A stretch of 42,903 nt of DNA from positions 1 through 42,903 of IMG/VR virus record IMGVR_UViG_3300021961_000198; one strand, given 5' to 3'. Position numbers and translations under genes: made by a program. The notes under the pieces were generated by a model. That model was not told the origin of the DNA and did no database searches. It saw only the letters and a list, made by a program, of their open reading frames with translations. This document shows, piece after piece, positions 1 through 7,023 of this stretch (its first letter is position 1; every line of letters begins with the position of its first letter). This DNA is from a virus.

Positions 1-302
1 AACAGGAGCTCCGTCGTCGCCACGGGCCACGCTCCGCGAGCCGTGCGCCGCTTCAGTTGGCACAACCCGAAGCTCGTCCCCCGGTCCCCGACGACCTCGG
101 GGCGAAACGACGACTCCACGAACGCCGTCGCCACGAGCCAACGCGGGTCGATGTCCCCGATGAGTCCGCCCACGAGCGCGCCGACTTGCACCGACGCTTC
201 GAGCTCTACGCTGACGTGCGGCCAGTGCTCGCGGACGGCGGGCCAGTGCCATTGGAATGGGGGCGGGGCGAGGGTGAGGAGGAGGGTGGTCAGGGCGTGC
301 AT
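1..302 (-). CDS. lytic transglycosylase (SLT-like), truncated by window edge
   Basis: Reading the minus strand from an ATG at 302-300 gives an open frame of 100 codons to the left edge with no stop. Residues about 50-80 read IDPRWLVATAFVESSF, then GDRGTSFGLCQL. This is the soluble lytic transglycosylase pattern: a catalytic Glu in ESSF followed by the G-L-x-Q-L motif. Such enzymes cleave the glycan strands of peptidoglycan, in phages either at entry or for lysis. The first 15 residues are hydrophobic and Pro-rich, perhaps an export signal. It overlaps the upstream gene by 13 bases and is the last visible gene of the minus-strand operon. Joined end to end, the window would make this frame continue antisense to the right-edge ORF, so the C-terminus cannot be recovered here. 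The family call is fairly secure from the motif pair. Confidence 0.75.
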   Translation of the reverse strand, partial: MHALTTLLLTLAPPPFQWHWPAVREHWPHVSVELEASVQVGALVGGLIGDIDPRWLVATAFVESSFRPEVVGDRGTSFGLCQLKRRTARGAWPVATTELL

Positions 303-574
303 AGCGGGGCGGCGGCGGCGGTCACGACGATCATGTTTTGGCAGGCGAGTTGAGCCGCTTCGACGGTCTGGTAGGTGACCTCTGACATGTGGTTCTGGCG
401 TAGCGAGAAGCGCCACCCGTTGTGCGCGATGTGGTGTTTCTCCACCATCGCCGTCCATGACACGAGCCGCCCGTCCTCGGGGTGCGGGGTGATGTACTTG
501 CGGCGGTACACGGGGCCGTCGGGGAGCCATGCGGGGTCCATCCAGATGACGGTGCGAGGGTCGAGGGTGGTCAT
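290..574 (-). CDS. hypothetical protein, 94 aa
   Basis: The ATG at 574 overlaps the TGA of the upstream gene (ATGA), which favours this start over a longer in-frame extension that would run through the upstream coding sequence. The product starts MTTLDPRTVIWMDPAWLPDG, is rich in aromatic residues and shows no membrane segment. It contains KYITPHPEDGRLVSWTAM and ends in a short alanine-rich stretch. It overlaps the start of the transglycosylase gene by 13 bases, so translation of the two is probably coupled. I recognise no family; position suggests an accessory role in the minus-strand early operon. Confidence 0.6.
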   Translation of the reverse strand: MTTLDPRTVIWMDPAWLPDGPVYRRKYITPHPEDGRLVSWTAMVEKHHIAHNGWRFSLRQNHMSEVTYQTVEAAQLACQNMIVVTAAAAPLCTP

Positions 575-1146
575 AGCGTTTTCCAATGGTTGTTCGGAAC
601 CTCCCACCAGAAGGTGAGGTCGTGCGTGGCGTCGTCGTAGTACTCGCCTACGAAGTCGGACTTGAAACAACTGCCAATGTTTTCGTACATGGCGAGGGTC
701 TTGGTCTTGACCGGCACGTCGTCGAAGTAGTCTCGGATGAGACTCACGAGCGTCGCGTAGTTGCTGCCACGGATGACGCCGGCTTCCACGAGCAGGATGG
801 TCTTGCTCGTGATGGCGTCGGCGTGCATGTCGAACATGGTTCGGATGTTGCGCTCGAACGTGTCGTCGAACCGCTGGTCCGCGTACGGCACATCGACCCC
901 GAACCCGTCGCAGATTTCGCCGTCGTGACTGAGCTGGTGGCGCAGGTACTGGCCGATCATGGCTGAGTAGTCGGTGGAGACCGTGACGATGACGGTGTTG
1001 GAGGCGTTCATGTTGGCCGCGAGGAGTTGGTCGCGGAGCTTCTTCGCGAGGCGCACCTCCTCGTTCAGATAGACGATTAGTTCAGTGCGCGTGCTCATTG
1101 GATTTTGTGTCTCCAGGGCTTTGGTGGTGTAGTTGGTGTGGGTCAT
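571..1146 (-). CDS. possible phosphoribosyltransferase-fold protein
   Basis: A 191-residue protein. The ATG at 1146 has a strong Shine-Dalgarno (AAAGGAGA, 5 bases upstream) and overlaps the preceding stop as ATGA, so I prefer it to the internal Met at 1098. Residues about 116-133 read TILLVEAGVIRGSNYATL, a hydrophobic strand, an acidic residue and a Gly/Ser/Thr-containing turn. This resembles the PRPP-binding loop of type I phosphoribosyltransferases, although the usual Asp-Asp pair is Glu-Ala here. An aromatic segment near the C-terminus, FWWEVPNNHW, is similar in place to the closing Pro-Trp segment of those enzymes. If so, it could act in nucleotide salvage. The assignment is weak; a hypothetical phage protein is the fallback. 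Confidence 0.45.
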   Translation of the reverse strand: MTHTNYTTKALETQNPMSTRTELIVYLNEEVRLAKKLRDQLLAANMNASNTVIVTVSTDYSAMIGQYLRHQLSHDGEICDGFGVDVPYADQRFDDTFERNIRTMFDMHADAITSKTILLVEAGVIRGSNYATLVSLIRDYFDDVPVKTKTLAMYENIGSCFKSDFVGEYYDDATHDLTFWWEVPNNHWKTL

Positions 1147-1499
1147 GGGGTCTCCTTTGGTATTGGCTCGAAGTCTGGCGCGACGATGGCGAGGACTTGT
1201 GCGAGTTGGTCAATGGTAAGCGTGCGGAAGTGGAGCCGCTGAAGGTGAGTGGTGGCGCGGTTTGACCACGATGCGAGCTGGATAGCGCGCTCGCTGGTGT
1301 AGGCATAATTGCCGGCTCCGTAGCCGACGTTATCCACGTCGTGTGACCCGTCGAGATTTGGCTTCACCTTGACGCGCCCGAACCGGGTTTGTGCCCAAGT
1401 GCGACCGACCGCCGTTACGGGAGTGTTTCTGATTTCACGCACGCGCTGGCCACCGACCCACTTCCACGACGGCTGGTAAACGACGTCTCCGACTTTCAC
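1143..1499 (-). CDS. hypothetical protein, 118 aa
   Basis: The frame is open from a TTG at 1523, but that would overlap the end of SSB. A GTG at 1499, two bases after the SSB stop, gives MKVGDVVYQPSWKWVGG, which looks like a genuine N-terminus with an SH3/KOW-like start (KVGDVVY). The rest has alternating beta and basic stretches (FGRVKVKPNLDG) and a helical C-terminus (TIDQLAQVLAIVAPDF). It ends in an ATGA overlap with the next gene. No family recognised; its place beside SSB suggests replication or recombination accessory work. Confidence 0.55.
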   Translation of the reverse strand: MKVGDVVYQPSWKWVGGQRVREIRNTPVTAVGRTWAQTRFGRVKVKPNLDGSHDVDNVGYGAGNYAYTSERAIQLASWSNRATTHLQRLHFRTLTIDQLAQVLAIVAPDFEPIPKETP

Positions 1500-1500
1500 G

Positions 1501-2010
1501 TCACACCCCCATGAACTGCGCAAAATAGCCCGCGATGGGGGCGAGGAGCATGAAGGCGAAGGGCACGTCGTCTAGGTCTACGGCAGGGTTGCCACGAGCC
1601 GGCCCCTGCGCCCCACGCTGAGCCGCGCTCGGAGCCCCGCCGTAGGGTTGGTTGCCTTGGGGCGGGCGGGCGTCTTGGCGGTCGCTTTGACGCTCGGGCA
1701 CGAACAGAATCTCGACGCTGAACGCCTTGACCTCCGTGGTCGTCTTCTTCACGCCGTCGCTGCCCGTGTACTCGCGGACGTCGATGGACCCTTCGATGTA
1801 GACGCGCTGGCCCTTGTGGAGCGCCTGAACGTGCGGCTTGGCGTCCCAGATGGCGACGCGGTGCCATGTCGTCTTGCCCTGCCACTGGTCCTGCTTGTCC
1901 TTGTACCGCTCCTCGGTTGCTACCGAGAACGAGGTGAGAGTGGAGCCCGAGGGCATGGTCTTGACCTCGGCGTCCTTGCCGAGATTGCCGATGAGTTGAA
2001 CGCGATTCAT
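1501..2010 (-). CDS. ssb: single-stranded DNA-binding protein
   Basis: A 169-residue SSB. The N-terminus MNRVQLIGNLGKDAEVK and the core segments FSVATEE, TTWHRVAIW, GQRVYIEG and VEILF are the classic bacterial-type OB-fold (residues 1-105). A Gly/Gln/Pro-rich linker follows (about 106-143). The acidic tip DLDDVPF, normally the last residues of SSB, lies at 145-151 and is followed by 18 mostly hydrophobic residues. It coats single-stranded DNA during replication and recombination, and the tip usually recruits partner proteins. The ATG at 2010 has GGAG 8 bases upstream and overlaps the RuvC-like stop (ATGA), which rules out the longer ORF. The family call is secure; the tail is unusual. Confidence 0.92.
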   Translation of the reverse strand: MNRVQLIGNLGKDAEVKTMPSGSTLTSFSVATEERYKDKQDQWQGKTTWHRVAIWDAKPHVQALHKGQRVYIEGSIDVREYTGSDGVKKTTTEVKAFSVEILFVPERQSDRQDARPPQGNQPYGGAPSAAQRGAQGPARGNPAVDLDDVPFAFMLLAPIAGYFAQFMGV

Positions 2011-2726
2011 GGTGATGTCTCCTTGATCTGTCGTGAGCCCCACACCGCAATGCACACAGCGTCCGCGAGGCCGTCGTGAGGGTTGCGAGCGCGGGGAGGT
2101 ACTAGGTTGAGGTCGGGGAAGTGCTCGCGGACGTAGGCAATGGAGGCGGCTTTGGTGTCGTGGGACACGACGGTCTTGACGGACACCGTGCAGTCGTCGC
2201 GTGTGACCGAAAGACCCTCGATGGCGTCTGCGCGCTTCTGCCCCTCTTGGCGGTTGTAGATGAACACGCGCCCGCCATTACGGAGCGACCACGCAAAAGC
2301 GCCCGCTGCGATTGTGGCCTTCAGCGTCCACCCCTCTGCGAGCCGGGGCTTGCATGGGCGCTCCGTCCGAACCTCAAACCGCGCGAGGTCCAGAAGCTCC
2401 CGCTGCCACGTCTTCGCCTGAACGCCGACAACCTCGTACCCCAGCGTCCAGAGCAGGGATTCAAGCTGCCCGAAGCGACGCCACGACCCCATTACGCCAC
2501 GCTCTCGACCCGGTGGGGCGAAGGGCTCTTCGATGAAGGCGGCGCGCGGCGCGTCGGGGAGCTTCGCGCCCATGAGTTGGACCCACTCGCGGATGGTCCC
2601 GAAGTCCAGCCGGCGCTCGGGGTCGAGGAACTGCCGGGTCGCAAGCTGCCCAAGGATTCGCCCGCCGTAGTGCCACGCGAACGCCCCGTCGAGGCCGCTG
2701 TCGATGCCGAGGACAAGGGCGGTCAT
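2007..2726 (-). CDS. ruvC: RuvC-like Holliday junction resolvase
   Basis: 239 residues with an RNase H-like nuclease fold. LGIDSGLDGA (Asp9) opens the first strand, AAFIEEP (Glu66/Glu67) is the second acidic site, and NPHDGLADAVCIA near residues 215-227 gives the last Asp residues. These are the RuvC metal-binding positions. RuvC-type enzymes cut four-way junctions; in phages they resolve branched replication products before packaging. At 239 residues it is longer than bacterial RuvC (about 170), with extra sequence in the middle (residues about 110-190). It starts in an ATGA overlap with the upstream small gene and ends in one with ssb, consistent with a recombination-replication operon. The gene symbol is by family only. 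Confidence 0.8.
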   Translation of the reverse strand: MTALVLGIDSGLDGAFAWHYGGRILGQLATRQFLDPERRLDFGTIREWVQLMGAKLPDAPRAAFIEEPFAPPGRERGVMGSWRRFGQLESLLWTLGYEVVGVQAKTWQRELLDLARFEVRTERPCKPRLAEGWTLKATIAAGAFAWSLRNGGRVFIYNRQEGQKRADAIEGLSVTRDDCTVSVKTVVSHDTKAASIAYVREHFPDLNLVPPRARNPHDGLADAVCIAVWGSRQIKETSP

Positions 2727-2911
2727 GGCGACAGGTCATCGAGGTCGGGGCCGGGGTCTTCCTCGAGCTCGTCCTCGTCCTCTTCCACGTCTTCCTCGTC
2801 TACCTCTTTGGGCTCGTCGTCGTCCTCGCGGTCGTAGCCGGGGCCGTAGCAGGTAGAGCAGTCGGTAGCGCCGCACATGCGGTCAGAGCAGTATCGTCGT
2901 CGCAGAATCAT
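2723..2911 (-). CDS. small Cys-rich, acidic-tailed protein
   Basis: 62 residues. The ATG at 2911 has GGAG 7 bases upstream (AGGAGCCTAACC), which picks it over the much longer shadow frame. The N-terminal part is basic and holds four close cysteines after Cys8 (Cys8, Cys13, Cys18, Cys21, in CSDRMCGATDCSTCYG), a possible zinc or metal site. The C-terminal 35 residues are almost entirely Asp/Glu, which could mimic DNA or bind a basic partner. Small phage proteins with a CGA-x-DC-x-x-C motif are common in replication operons, but I know of no assigned function. It overlaps the resolvase start. Confidence 0.65.
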   Translation of the reverse strand: MILRRRYCSDRMCGATDCSTCYGPGYDREDDDEPKEVDEEDVEEDEDELEEDPGPDLDDLSP

Positions 2912-2913
2912 GG

Positions 2914-3660
2914 TTAGGCTCCTTGCGCGTAGTCGGCGCGTAGTTGTTCGCCCCTGGGGCACTTGCGGCACGTTTCGATGAGGCCGCGTCGTCCGCTCGC
3001 GGCGGTGGTGTGGTCGTCGTAGCAGGTGGCGAACGTCACGAACATACGTCGGCGCTCGCACGCGAACCCCTCGGTGGTCGGGGCGACCTCGAGCCAGGAC
3101 GTCGAAGACGACTCGACGCACGCGTACTCGTCGCCGGGGGTGCGCAGCACGCGGTTGGCTTCGCGTCGTGGCGGCGCTGAGGGCTCGGTACCCCAGACCC
3201 AATTCAAGCCGGGGGTACAGCCCATCTTTTTGAGGGCGCGCACAATGTAGGTCGGGCTTCTGCCGGTCTTGGCGTGCAAGTCCTTGACGGTCGCAGGGAG
3301 GAGGCTTGCGAACCGTGCCTGCTCGGCGTCGTGGTCCGTGATGCGTTGACGGCCTTGACCGATGACGGCGTTGCGCGCGATGACTTGGCGGTACTTGTCG
3401 CCAGTCAGGAGCACGGTGCCCTCTTCGAGTAGGGCTATCAGCGCGGGGCTGATAGAGCTCAGACGCTTGCCCGTTTCCGCGACCAGCTCGGCTTTGGTCC
3501 AGGCGCGGCGGTGGTGGCGGAAGATGGCGCGTAGGGCGGAGAGAGTGGTCATAGCGGCAACTCCAATTGCACGTTGGGGCATGGCCTCCCGGAGTTCGGG
3601 GAGGGACCATGCTTGGCGCGCGGGGAGGATGATGCTGAGGAGGGCTTGGGAGTGGGTCAT
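2914..3660 (-). CDS. winged-helix-like putative DNA-binding protein
   Basis: 248 residues from the ATG at 3660, which overlaps the helicase stop (ATGA); the longer frame to 3747 lies inside the helicase gene and is rejected. Residues about 2-25 and 35-85 look like two tandem helix-turn-helix units. The second is ALRAIFRHHRRAWTKAEL, then SSISPALIALLEEGTVL and a beta wing with LLTGDKYRQ. A third helical unit (VKDLHAKTGRSPTYIVRALKK) follows at about 120-140. The C-terminus has spaced cysteines (CYDDH, CRKC) that could hold zinc. It probably binds DNA or assists the neighbouring helicase, but this is inferred from local motif shape and context. Confidence 0.55.
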   Translation of the reverse strand: MTHSQALLSIILPARQAWSLPELREAMPQRAIGVAAMTTLSALRAIFRHHRRAWTKAELVAETGKRLSSISPALIALLEEGTVLLTGDKYRQVIARNAVIGQGRQRITDHDAEQARFASLLPATVKDLHAKTGRSPTYIVRALKKMGCTPGLNWVWGTEPSAPPRREANRVLRTPGDEYACVESSSTSWLEVAPTTEGFACERRRMFVTFATCYDDHTTAASGRRGLIETCRKCPRGEQLRADYAQGA

Positions 3661-5048
3661 GCGGACGCCTGCTGCTGCGAAAACATGGATTGGAGCGTTT
3701 GGACGTCCTTGTCGAACGTCCGCATCTTGGACTGAAGCAGGCCCCACACCGGCTGTTCGATGTCGGTCACGGGAACGTGAACCGTGAGCCGACCCTCACG
3801 CCCGAATCGGTGAGCACGCCGGACAGCTTGGTAGAACTGCTCGAAGCTGAATGTGTAGCCCGAATAGAGCATGTCGGTGGCTTCGGGAAGGTTCACGCCA
3901 AACCCGAGCACCGACGGCTTGCTGATGATCGTCTTCGTGCGACCGGCACGGAAGTCGTCAATGAGGTCAACGCGCTCCTCGATGGGCGTCGCGCCGCTGA
4001 TAACGTGGCCGCCGATGGCGCGGCGGAAGGCGTCCTCTTCTGCGTTGCGCGAGCACCACACGATGGCGCGCTTGCCTTCGATGGCGGCGACGGACTCTTT
4101 GAACCGGGGCTGGGTGACGTCGGCGCGCATGGCTCCGAAGATTTCACGGGACTCGCCCAAGCTCACGGCATCTTGGAAGAGCTTGCCCTTGGGCTTGTAG
4201 TCAGGCGCGTCGGTGCGGATCTCGTGGTAGTTGGGCGGGTCGCGGAGTTCGGCTTGGTGGTCCTTGAAGCCGAGCGTGGACGGGCTTTGGATGTAGGTGC
4301 ACCACGAGCGGAGGTTCCGGTAGAACGCCGCGTGAGCGTGCCCCTTCAGACGCCAGTCGGTGCCGTCCTTGCGGAAGAACTGCCCATAGAACTCGTTGAG
4401 CGTGGTCGCGTGACCGAGCCAAACGGCGTGCGTTGCGTACTCCGCAAGCTCATTTGGGCTGGGGGTCGCGGAGCACGCGAGACGGAAGCGGCACTGCTTC
4501 ACGAGCGCCGTGGCCCACTTCCGGGTCTCGCCCGACTCGTTCTTCAGGCAGCTTGATTCGTCGAGAACGACGCCTACGACGTTGGTCATGTCGACGTCAC
4601 GGCGGGATTCGATGTTGAGGATCGCCACGTCCGTCTGCCACGACTCGCTGCGAAGGTTGCTCATGCGGTAGCCGTAGAACTTTGCCGTGAAGCGCTGAAT
4701 GTCCTCCACGACGGCGAGCGGCGCGAGGAAGAGCACGCGCCCGAACTTGCGCGCAATGGCGTGAGCCCATGCGACTTCGACTGCGGTCTTGCCGAGCCCG
4801 CAATCCATGAAGACCGCGAACCGCTGGCGGTCGAGCGCGAGGTTCGTTACCCACGCTTGATAGTCGAAGAGGTGGTTGTCTTCAGTGGAGACTTGGCGGT
4901 CTTGGCCCGCGCCGAAGATGAGGCGGTAGCTTGCCTCGTCCGTCTCGACGGTGCGACCGACGACGCGGTACGACGGGAGCGACTTGCATCGGATGAAGGT
5001 TGCGTAGCCTTCGGAGGTCGGCGGGATGTCGATGGTGACGGCGCTCAT
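3657..5048 (-). CDS. SNF2-like DEAD/DEAH-box helicase
   Basis: 463 residues with superfamily 2 motifs in order: Walker A DCGLGKT (82-88), motif Ia FLAPLAVV (about 108-115), DEAH-type box LDESSCLKN (162-170), motif III SATPSPN (193-199), motif V GFGVNLPEA (382-390) and motif VI QAVRRAHRFGR (407-417). The DES instead of DEAH/DEAD and the arrangement fit the SNF2-like branch found in many phages. It should use ATP to move along or remodel DNA. It is coupled through ATGA overlaps to the methyltransferase upstream and the winged-helix protein downstream, so it may act in replication, repair, recombination or with the methylase. Confidence 0.88.
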   Translation of the reverse strand: MSAVTIDIPPTSEGYATFIRCKSLPSYRVVGRTVETDEASYRLIFGAGQDRQVSTEDNHLFDYQAWVTNLALDRQRFAVFMDCGLGKTAVEVAWAHAIARKFGRVLFLAPLAVVEDIQRFTAKFYGYRMSNLRSESWQTDVAILNIESRRDVDMTNVVGVVLDESSCLKNESGETRKWATALVKQCRFRLACSATPSPNELAEYATHAVWLGHATTLNEFYGQFFRKDGTDWRLKGHAHAAFYRNLRSWCTYIQSPSTLGFKDHQAELRDPPNYHEIRTDAPDYKPKGKLFQDAVSLGESREIFGAMRADVTQPRFKESVAAIEGKRAIVWCSRNAEEDAFRRAIGGHVISGATPIEERVDLIDDFRAGRTKTIISKPSVLGFGVNLPEATDMLYSGYTFSFEQFYQAVRRAHRFGREGRLTVHVPVTDIEQPVWGLLQSKMRTFDKDVQTLQSMFSQQQASA

Positions 5049-5968
5049 TCGATGTCCTTGCCTTCGACCTGGAAGGTCTGGCGCACGGCGCTTCCAAAAA
5101 AGTCGCCTTGCGAGCCCGCTGCTTCGCGGTCACGGATGGCCGTATCGAGGTTGAGCTTGGCGCGCTCGTAGTATGCGCGCTTCAGCTCGGTGCCGACGAA
5201 CTTGCGCCGGAACGTGAGGGACACGAAGCCTTCGGACCCGATGCCTGTGAACGGGGAGAAAACGGTTTCGCCGGGGTTGCTCCAGAGCTTCACGCACCGC
5301 TCGATGAGGTCGAGTTGGAGCGGGCAGAGGTGGCGCTCGTCGCTGTCCTCGCGGGCCAGGGCGGCATTGAGCGTGTTCGTTTCCTTGATGGAGTACCAGA
5401 CACCGCGAGCCCACCGAATCCAGTCCTCATTCGTGATCTCGCCCCGGTCTACGCCGTCGATGCGGGTGAGGTTGACGCCCGGTTTCACGAACATCATCAC
5501 GTAGTCCACGAGCGCGGGGCGGTTGATCGCGGAGTCTTTCTTGAGGTTCACGAACATGAGCGCGTGAGACTTGGTGCGGATGGCTTGAGCCTGCGGGCAC
5601 TTATCGACCGTGACCTCGCCGTAGTAGATGAACCCGGCTTGCTGGTACTGCCGGATCATGTCGCCGCGCATGTCCCAGATCCCCATGAACCCGTGGGAGT
5701 TCTTGGTGCGGGTGGGGTTCTGGACGTGGACGCAGACACGCCGGCCCGGCTTGATGAGCGGAAACAGGGCATTGACGAAGAACTGGTGATGCAGAAGGAA
5801 CTCGTCGTCGGAGTCGCGAGAGTTGCCCATGTCCGCATCGTGGTTGGAATAGGTGAATAACGATGCGAAAGGCGGAGAATACACGGCGAGGTCGAACTGG
5901 CGACCTTCCTCCGCGAGCCGTCGCATGGCCGTGACGCAGTCTTCGTTGAACAGTTCGTATTCGCTCAT
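5045..5968 (-). CDS. DNA adenine/cytosine-N4 methyltransferase
   Basis: 307 residues from an ATG with GGAG 8 bases upstream (AAGGAGTGGGGACA). The catalytic motif SPPF is at 31-34 (VYSPPFASLFTYSN) and the S-adenosylmethionine site FSPFTGIGSEG at 237-247. The catalytic motif thus precedes the cofactor motif, as in beta-class N6-adenine or N4-cytosine methylases. A target-recognition-like middle region of about 150 residues lies between. The SPPFASL plus YSN signature is typical of phage orphan methylases, which protect phage DNA from restriction. No cognate nuclease is adjacent; the next gene is a helicase. The target base cannot be read from sequence. Confidence 0.87.
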   Translation of the reverse strand: MSEYELFNEDCVTAMRRLAEEGRQFDLAVYSPPFASLFTYSNHDADMGNSRDSDDEFLLHHQFFVNALFPLIKPGRRVCVHVQNPTRTKNSHGFMGIWDMRGDMIRQYQQAGFIYYGEVTVDKCPQAQAIRTKSHALMFVNLKKDSAINRPALVDYVMMFVKPGVNLTRIDGVDRGEITNEDWIRWARGVWYSIKETNTLNAALAREDSDERHLCPLQLDLIERCVKLWSNPGETVFSPFTGIGSEGFVSLTFRRKFVGTELKRAYYERAKLNLDTAIRDREAAGSQGDFFGSAVRQTFQVEGKDIE

Positions 5969-6081
5969 TGTCCCCACTCCTTGTTGATACAACCCCAAAC
6001 CCAAACGGCCACGACGACCGCCACACACACGAAAGCCCCGATGACGTGGGGCCAGTCCAGATTCATGCGGGAGAAGTCCAT
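5965..6081 (-). CDS. small single-pass membrane protein, 38 aa
   Basis: The ATG at 6081 shares one base with the upstream TGA (TGATG), and the stop overlaps the methylase start. The peptide MDFSRMNLDWPHVIGAFVCV continues with a strongly hydrophobic Val/Ala/Trp stretch and ends CINKEWGQ. This is one transmembrane helix of about 20 residues with a short polar tail. No obvious Shine-Dalgarno is present, so translation is probably coupled to the gene upstream. The function is unknown; a small membrane-modifying or host-interaction protein is possible. It is too short to recognise by family. Confidence 0.5.
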   Translation of the reverse strand: MDFSRMNLDWPHVIGAFVCVAVVVAVWVWGCINKEWGQ

Positions 6082-6461
6082 CAGGCCGACCCAAGCCCAT
6101 GAAGCAGGCGCTCCGCGCGCTCGATCATTGCCGGGATGGCACCGGCAAGCGCGCCGCCTTCGGCATTCATGCGCTCGGCCTCGGCGCCGGAGAACTTGGA
6201 CCGGTGGGTGCCGCCCCACTTGCCGGCTCGCAGCAACTCGGCGGCGCGCTCCTTGGCGTCGTCGATGGCCTCGATGGCCTTGACCACGGCGGCGCTCCCC
6301 TCACGCGGGGTTGCGCGGAGTGCCCACGCTGCGTCGATGAGGGCACCGTGCCGGCGCTTCACGTCGGCTTCGGCGTTTCGTGCTGCCTCATCGGCAGCGT
6401 AGAGCGCACGAGCCCGGACGTTGGCAGCGTCGGTGGCTGCCTTGACGCTGGCGGGCGTCAC
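6081..6461 (-). CDS. hypothetical alpha-helical protein, 126 aa
   Basis: The GTG at 6461 overlaps the upstream stop (GTGA), making the start clear; the longer frame runs into the upstream gene. The product is Ala/Glu/Arg-rich and predicted mostly helical (SVKAATDAANVRARALYAAD), with a short Gly-rich break around KWGGTHRSKFSGAEAERM, and ends IERAERLLHGLGSA. No enzyme motif is visible. The ending TGATG couples it to the small membrane protein. Function unknown. Confidence 0.55.
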   Translation of the reverse strand: MTPASVKAATDAANVRARALYAADEAARNAEADVKRRHGALIDAAWALRATPREGSAAVVKAIEAIDDAKERAAELLRAGKWGGTHRSKFSGAEAERMNAEGGALAGAIPAMIERAERLLHGLGSA

Positions 6462-6910
6462 GGGCGCACCAACCGAGTCACGGCGACGATGTGTCCAGCA
6501 TCGTTTCGCACGGCCCCGTCGTTGGGGCCGGTTCCGGGACAGAGCACGTCTCGCCGCGTCGAGCCCGTGGCGCGGAGGGCCGCACCAACAATCCCTGATA
6601 CCACGTAGTGGGCTGCCACCACGTAGTGTGGGCATTCAAGCGCCCCTGCCATGTCGAGGCGGAATGCCGAGGGGCACTCAACCCCGTTGCCGCACCCGCA
6701 TTGATAGTGCGGAGCAGGAAGGCCAATAACCTCCCCGAACGCGGTGGGGCTTGCCACGGGGACGGGAATGCCGTCCACCGTGGCGAGAGCCCCCGGCGTC
6801 GAGGTGACGCGCGCAGCGCCACCTTCCGCAGTTGCACGCGGGTTGATGGTGGTCTCTGCGCCGTCAGCGGCGCGGAGAGTGATGGGGTGCGGAGTCAAGT
6901 TTACGATCAT
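6458..6910 (-). CDS. conserved phage protein, INLTPH-type family
   Basis: 150 residues; the ATG at 6910 has GGAG 6 bases upstream. The start MIVNLTPHPITLRAADGAET, followed by a Pro-Arg-Ala turn, GGAARVTSTPG, VDGIPV, GEVIGLPAP and a late PGTGPNDGAVRNDAGHIVAV, matches a widespread but uncharacterised phage protein pattern (N-L-T-P-H start, GxIxA/G end). It differs in an inserted cysteine-rich segment (CGCGNGVECP and a later ECPHYV, about residues 78-100) that could bind a metal. It is the first gene of the minus-strand operon, right behind the divergent promoter region, so it is probably expressed early and strongly. Confidence 0.7.
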   Translation of the reverse strand: MIVNLTPHPITLRAADGAETTINPRATAEGGAARVTSTPGALATVDGIPVPVASPTAFGEVIGLPAPHYQCGCGNGVECPSAFRLDMAGALECPHYVVAAHYVVSGIVGAALRATGSTRRDVLCPGTGPNDGAVRNDAGHIVAVTRLVRP

Positions 6911-6949
6911 TGGAGGCTCCTTCGGGCGCACGGCCCGGCTATGGAAAGC

Positions 6950-6977
6950 AGACTACCGGGAGAATCGTCCGCGTCAA
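6950..6977 (-). promoter_or_regulatory. candidate promoter for the minus-strand operon
   Basis: On the minus strand TTGACG (6977-6972) is followed after 16 bases by TAGTCT (6955-6950), a sigma70-like arrangement with a good -35 and a modest -10. It lies about 40 bases upstream of the first minus-strand gene. Confidence 0.45.
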
Positions 6978-6990
6978 CAACAAAACAACG

Positions 6991-7018
6991 TTGACACGTT
7001 CGTTTCTCCGGGCATCAT
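6991..7018 (+). promoter_or_regulatory. candidate promoter for the 7047 operon
   Basis: Consensus -35 TTGACA at 6991-6996, 16-base spacer, then CATCAT at 7013-7018 (4 of 6 to TATAAT). It faces the plus-strand genes from 7047. Its -35 and that of the minus promoter form an inverted repeat (GTCAAC 6973-6978, GTTGAC 6990-6995). Confidence 0.45.
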
Positions 7019-7023
7019 CGGAA

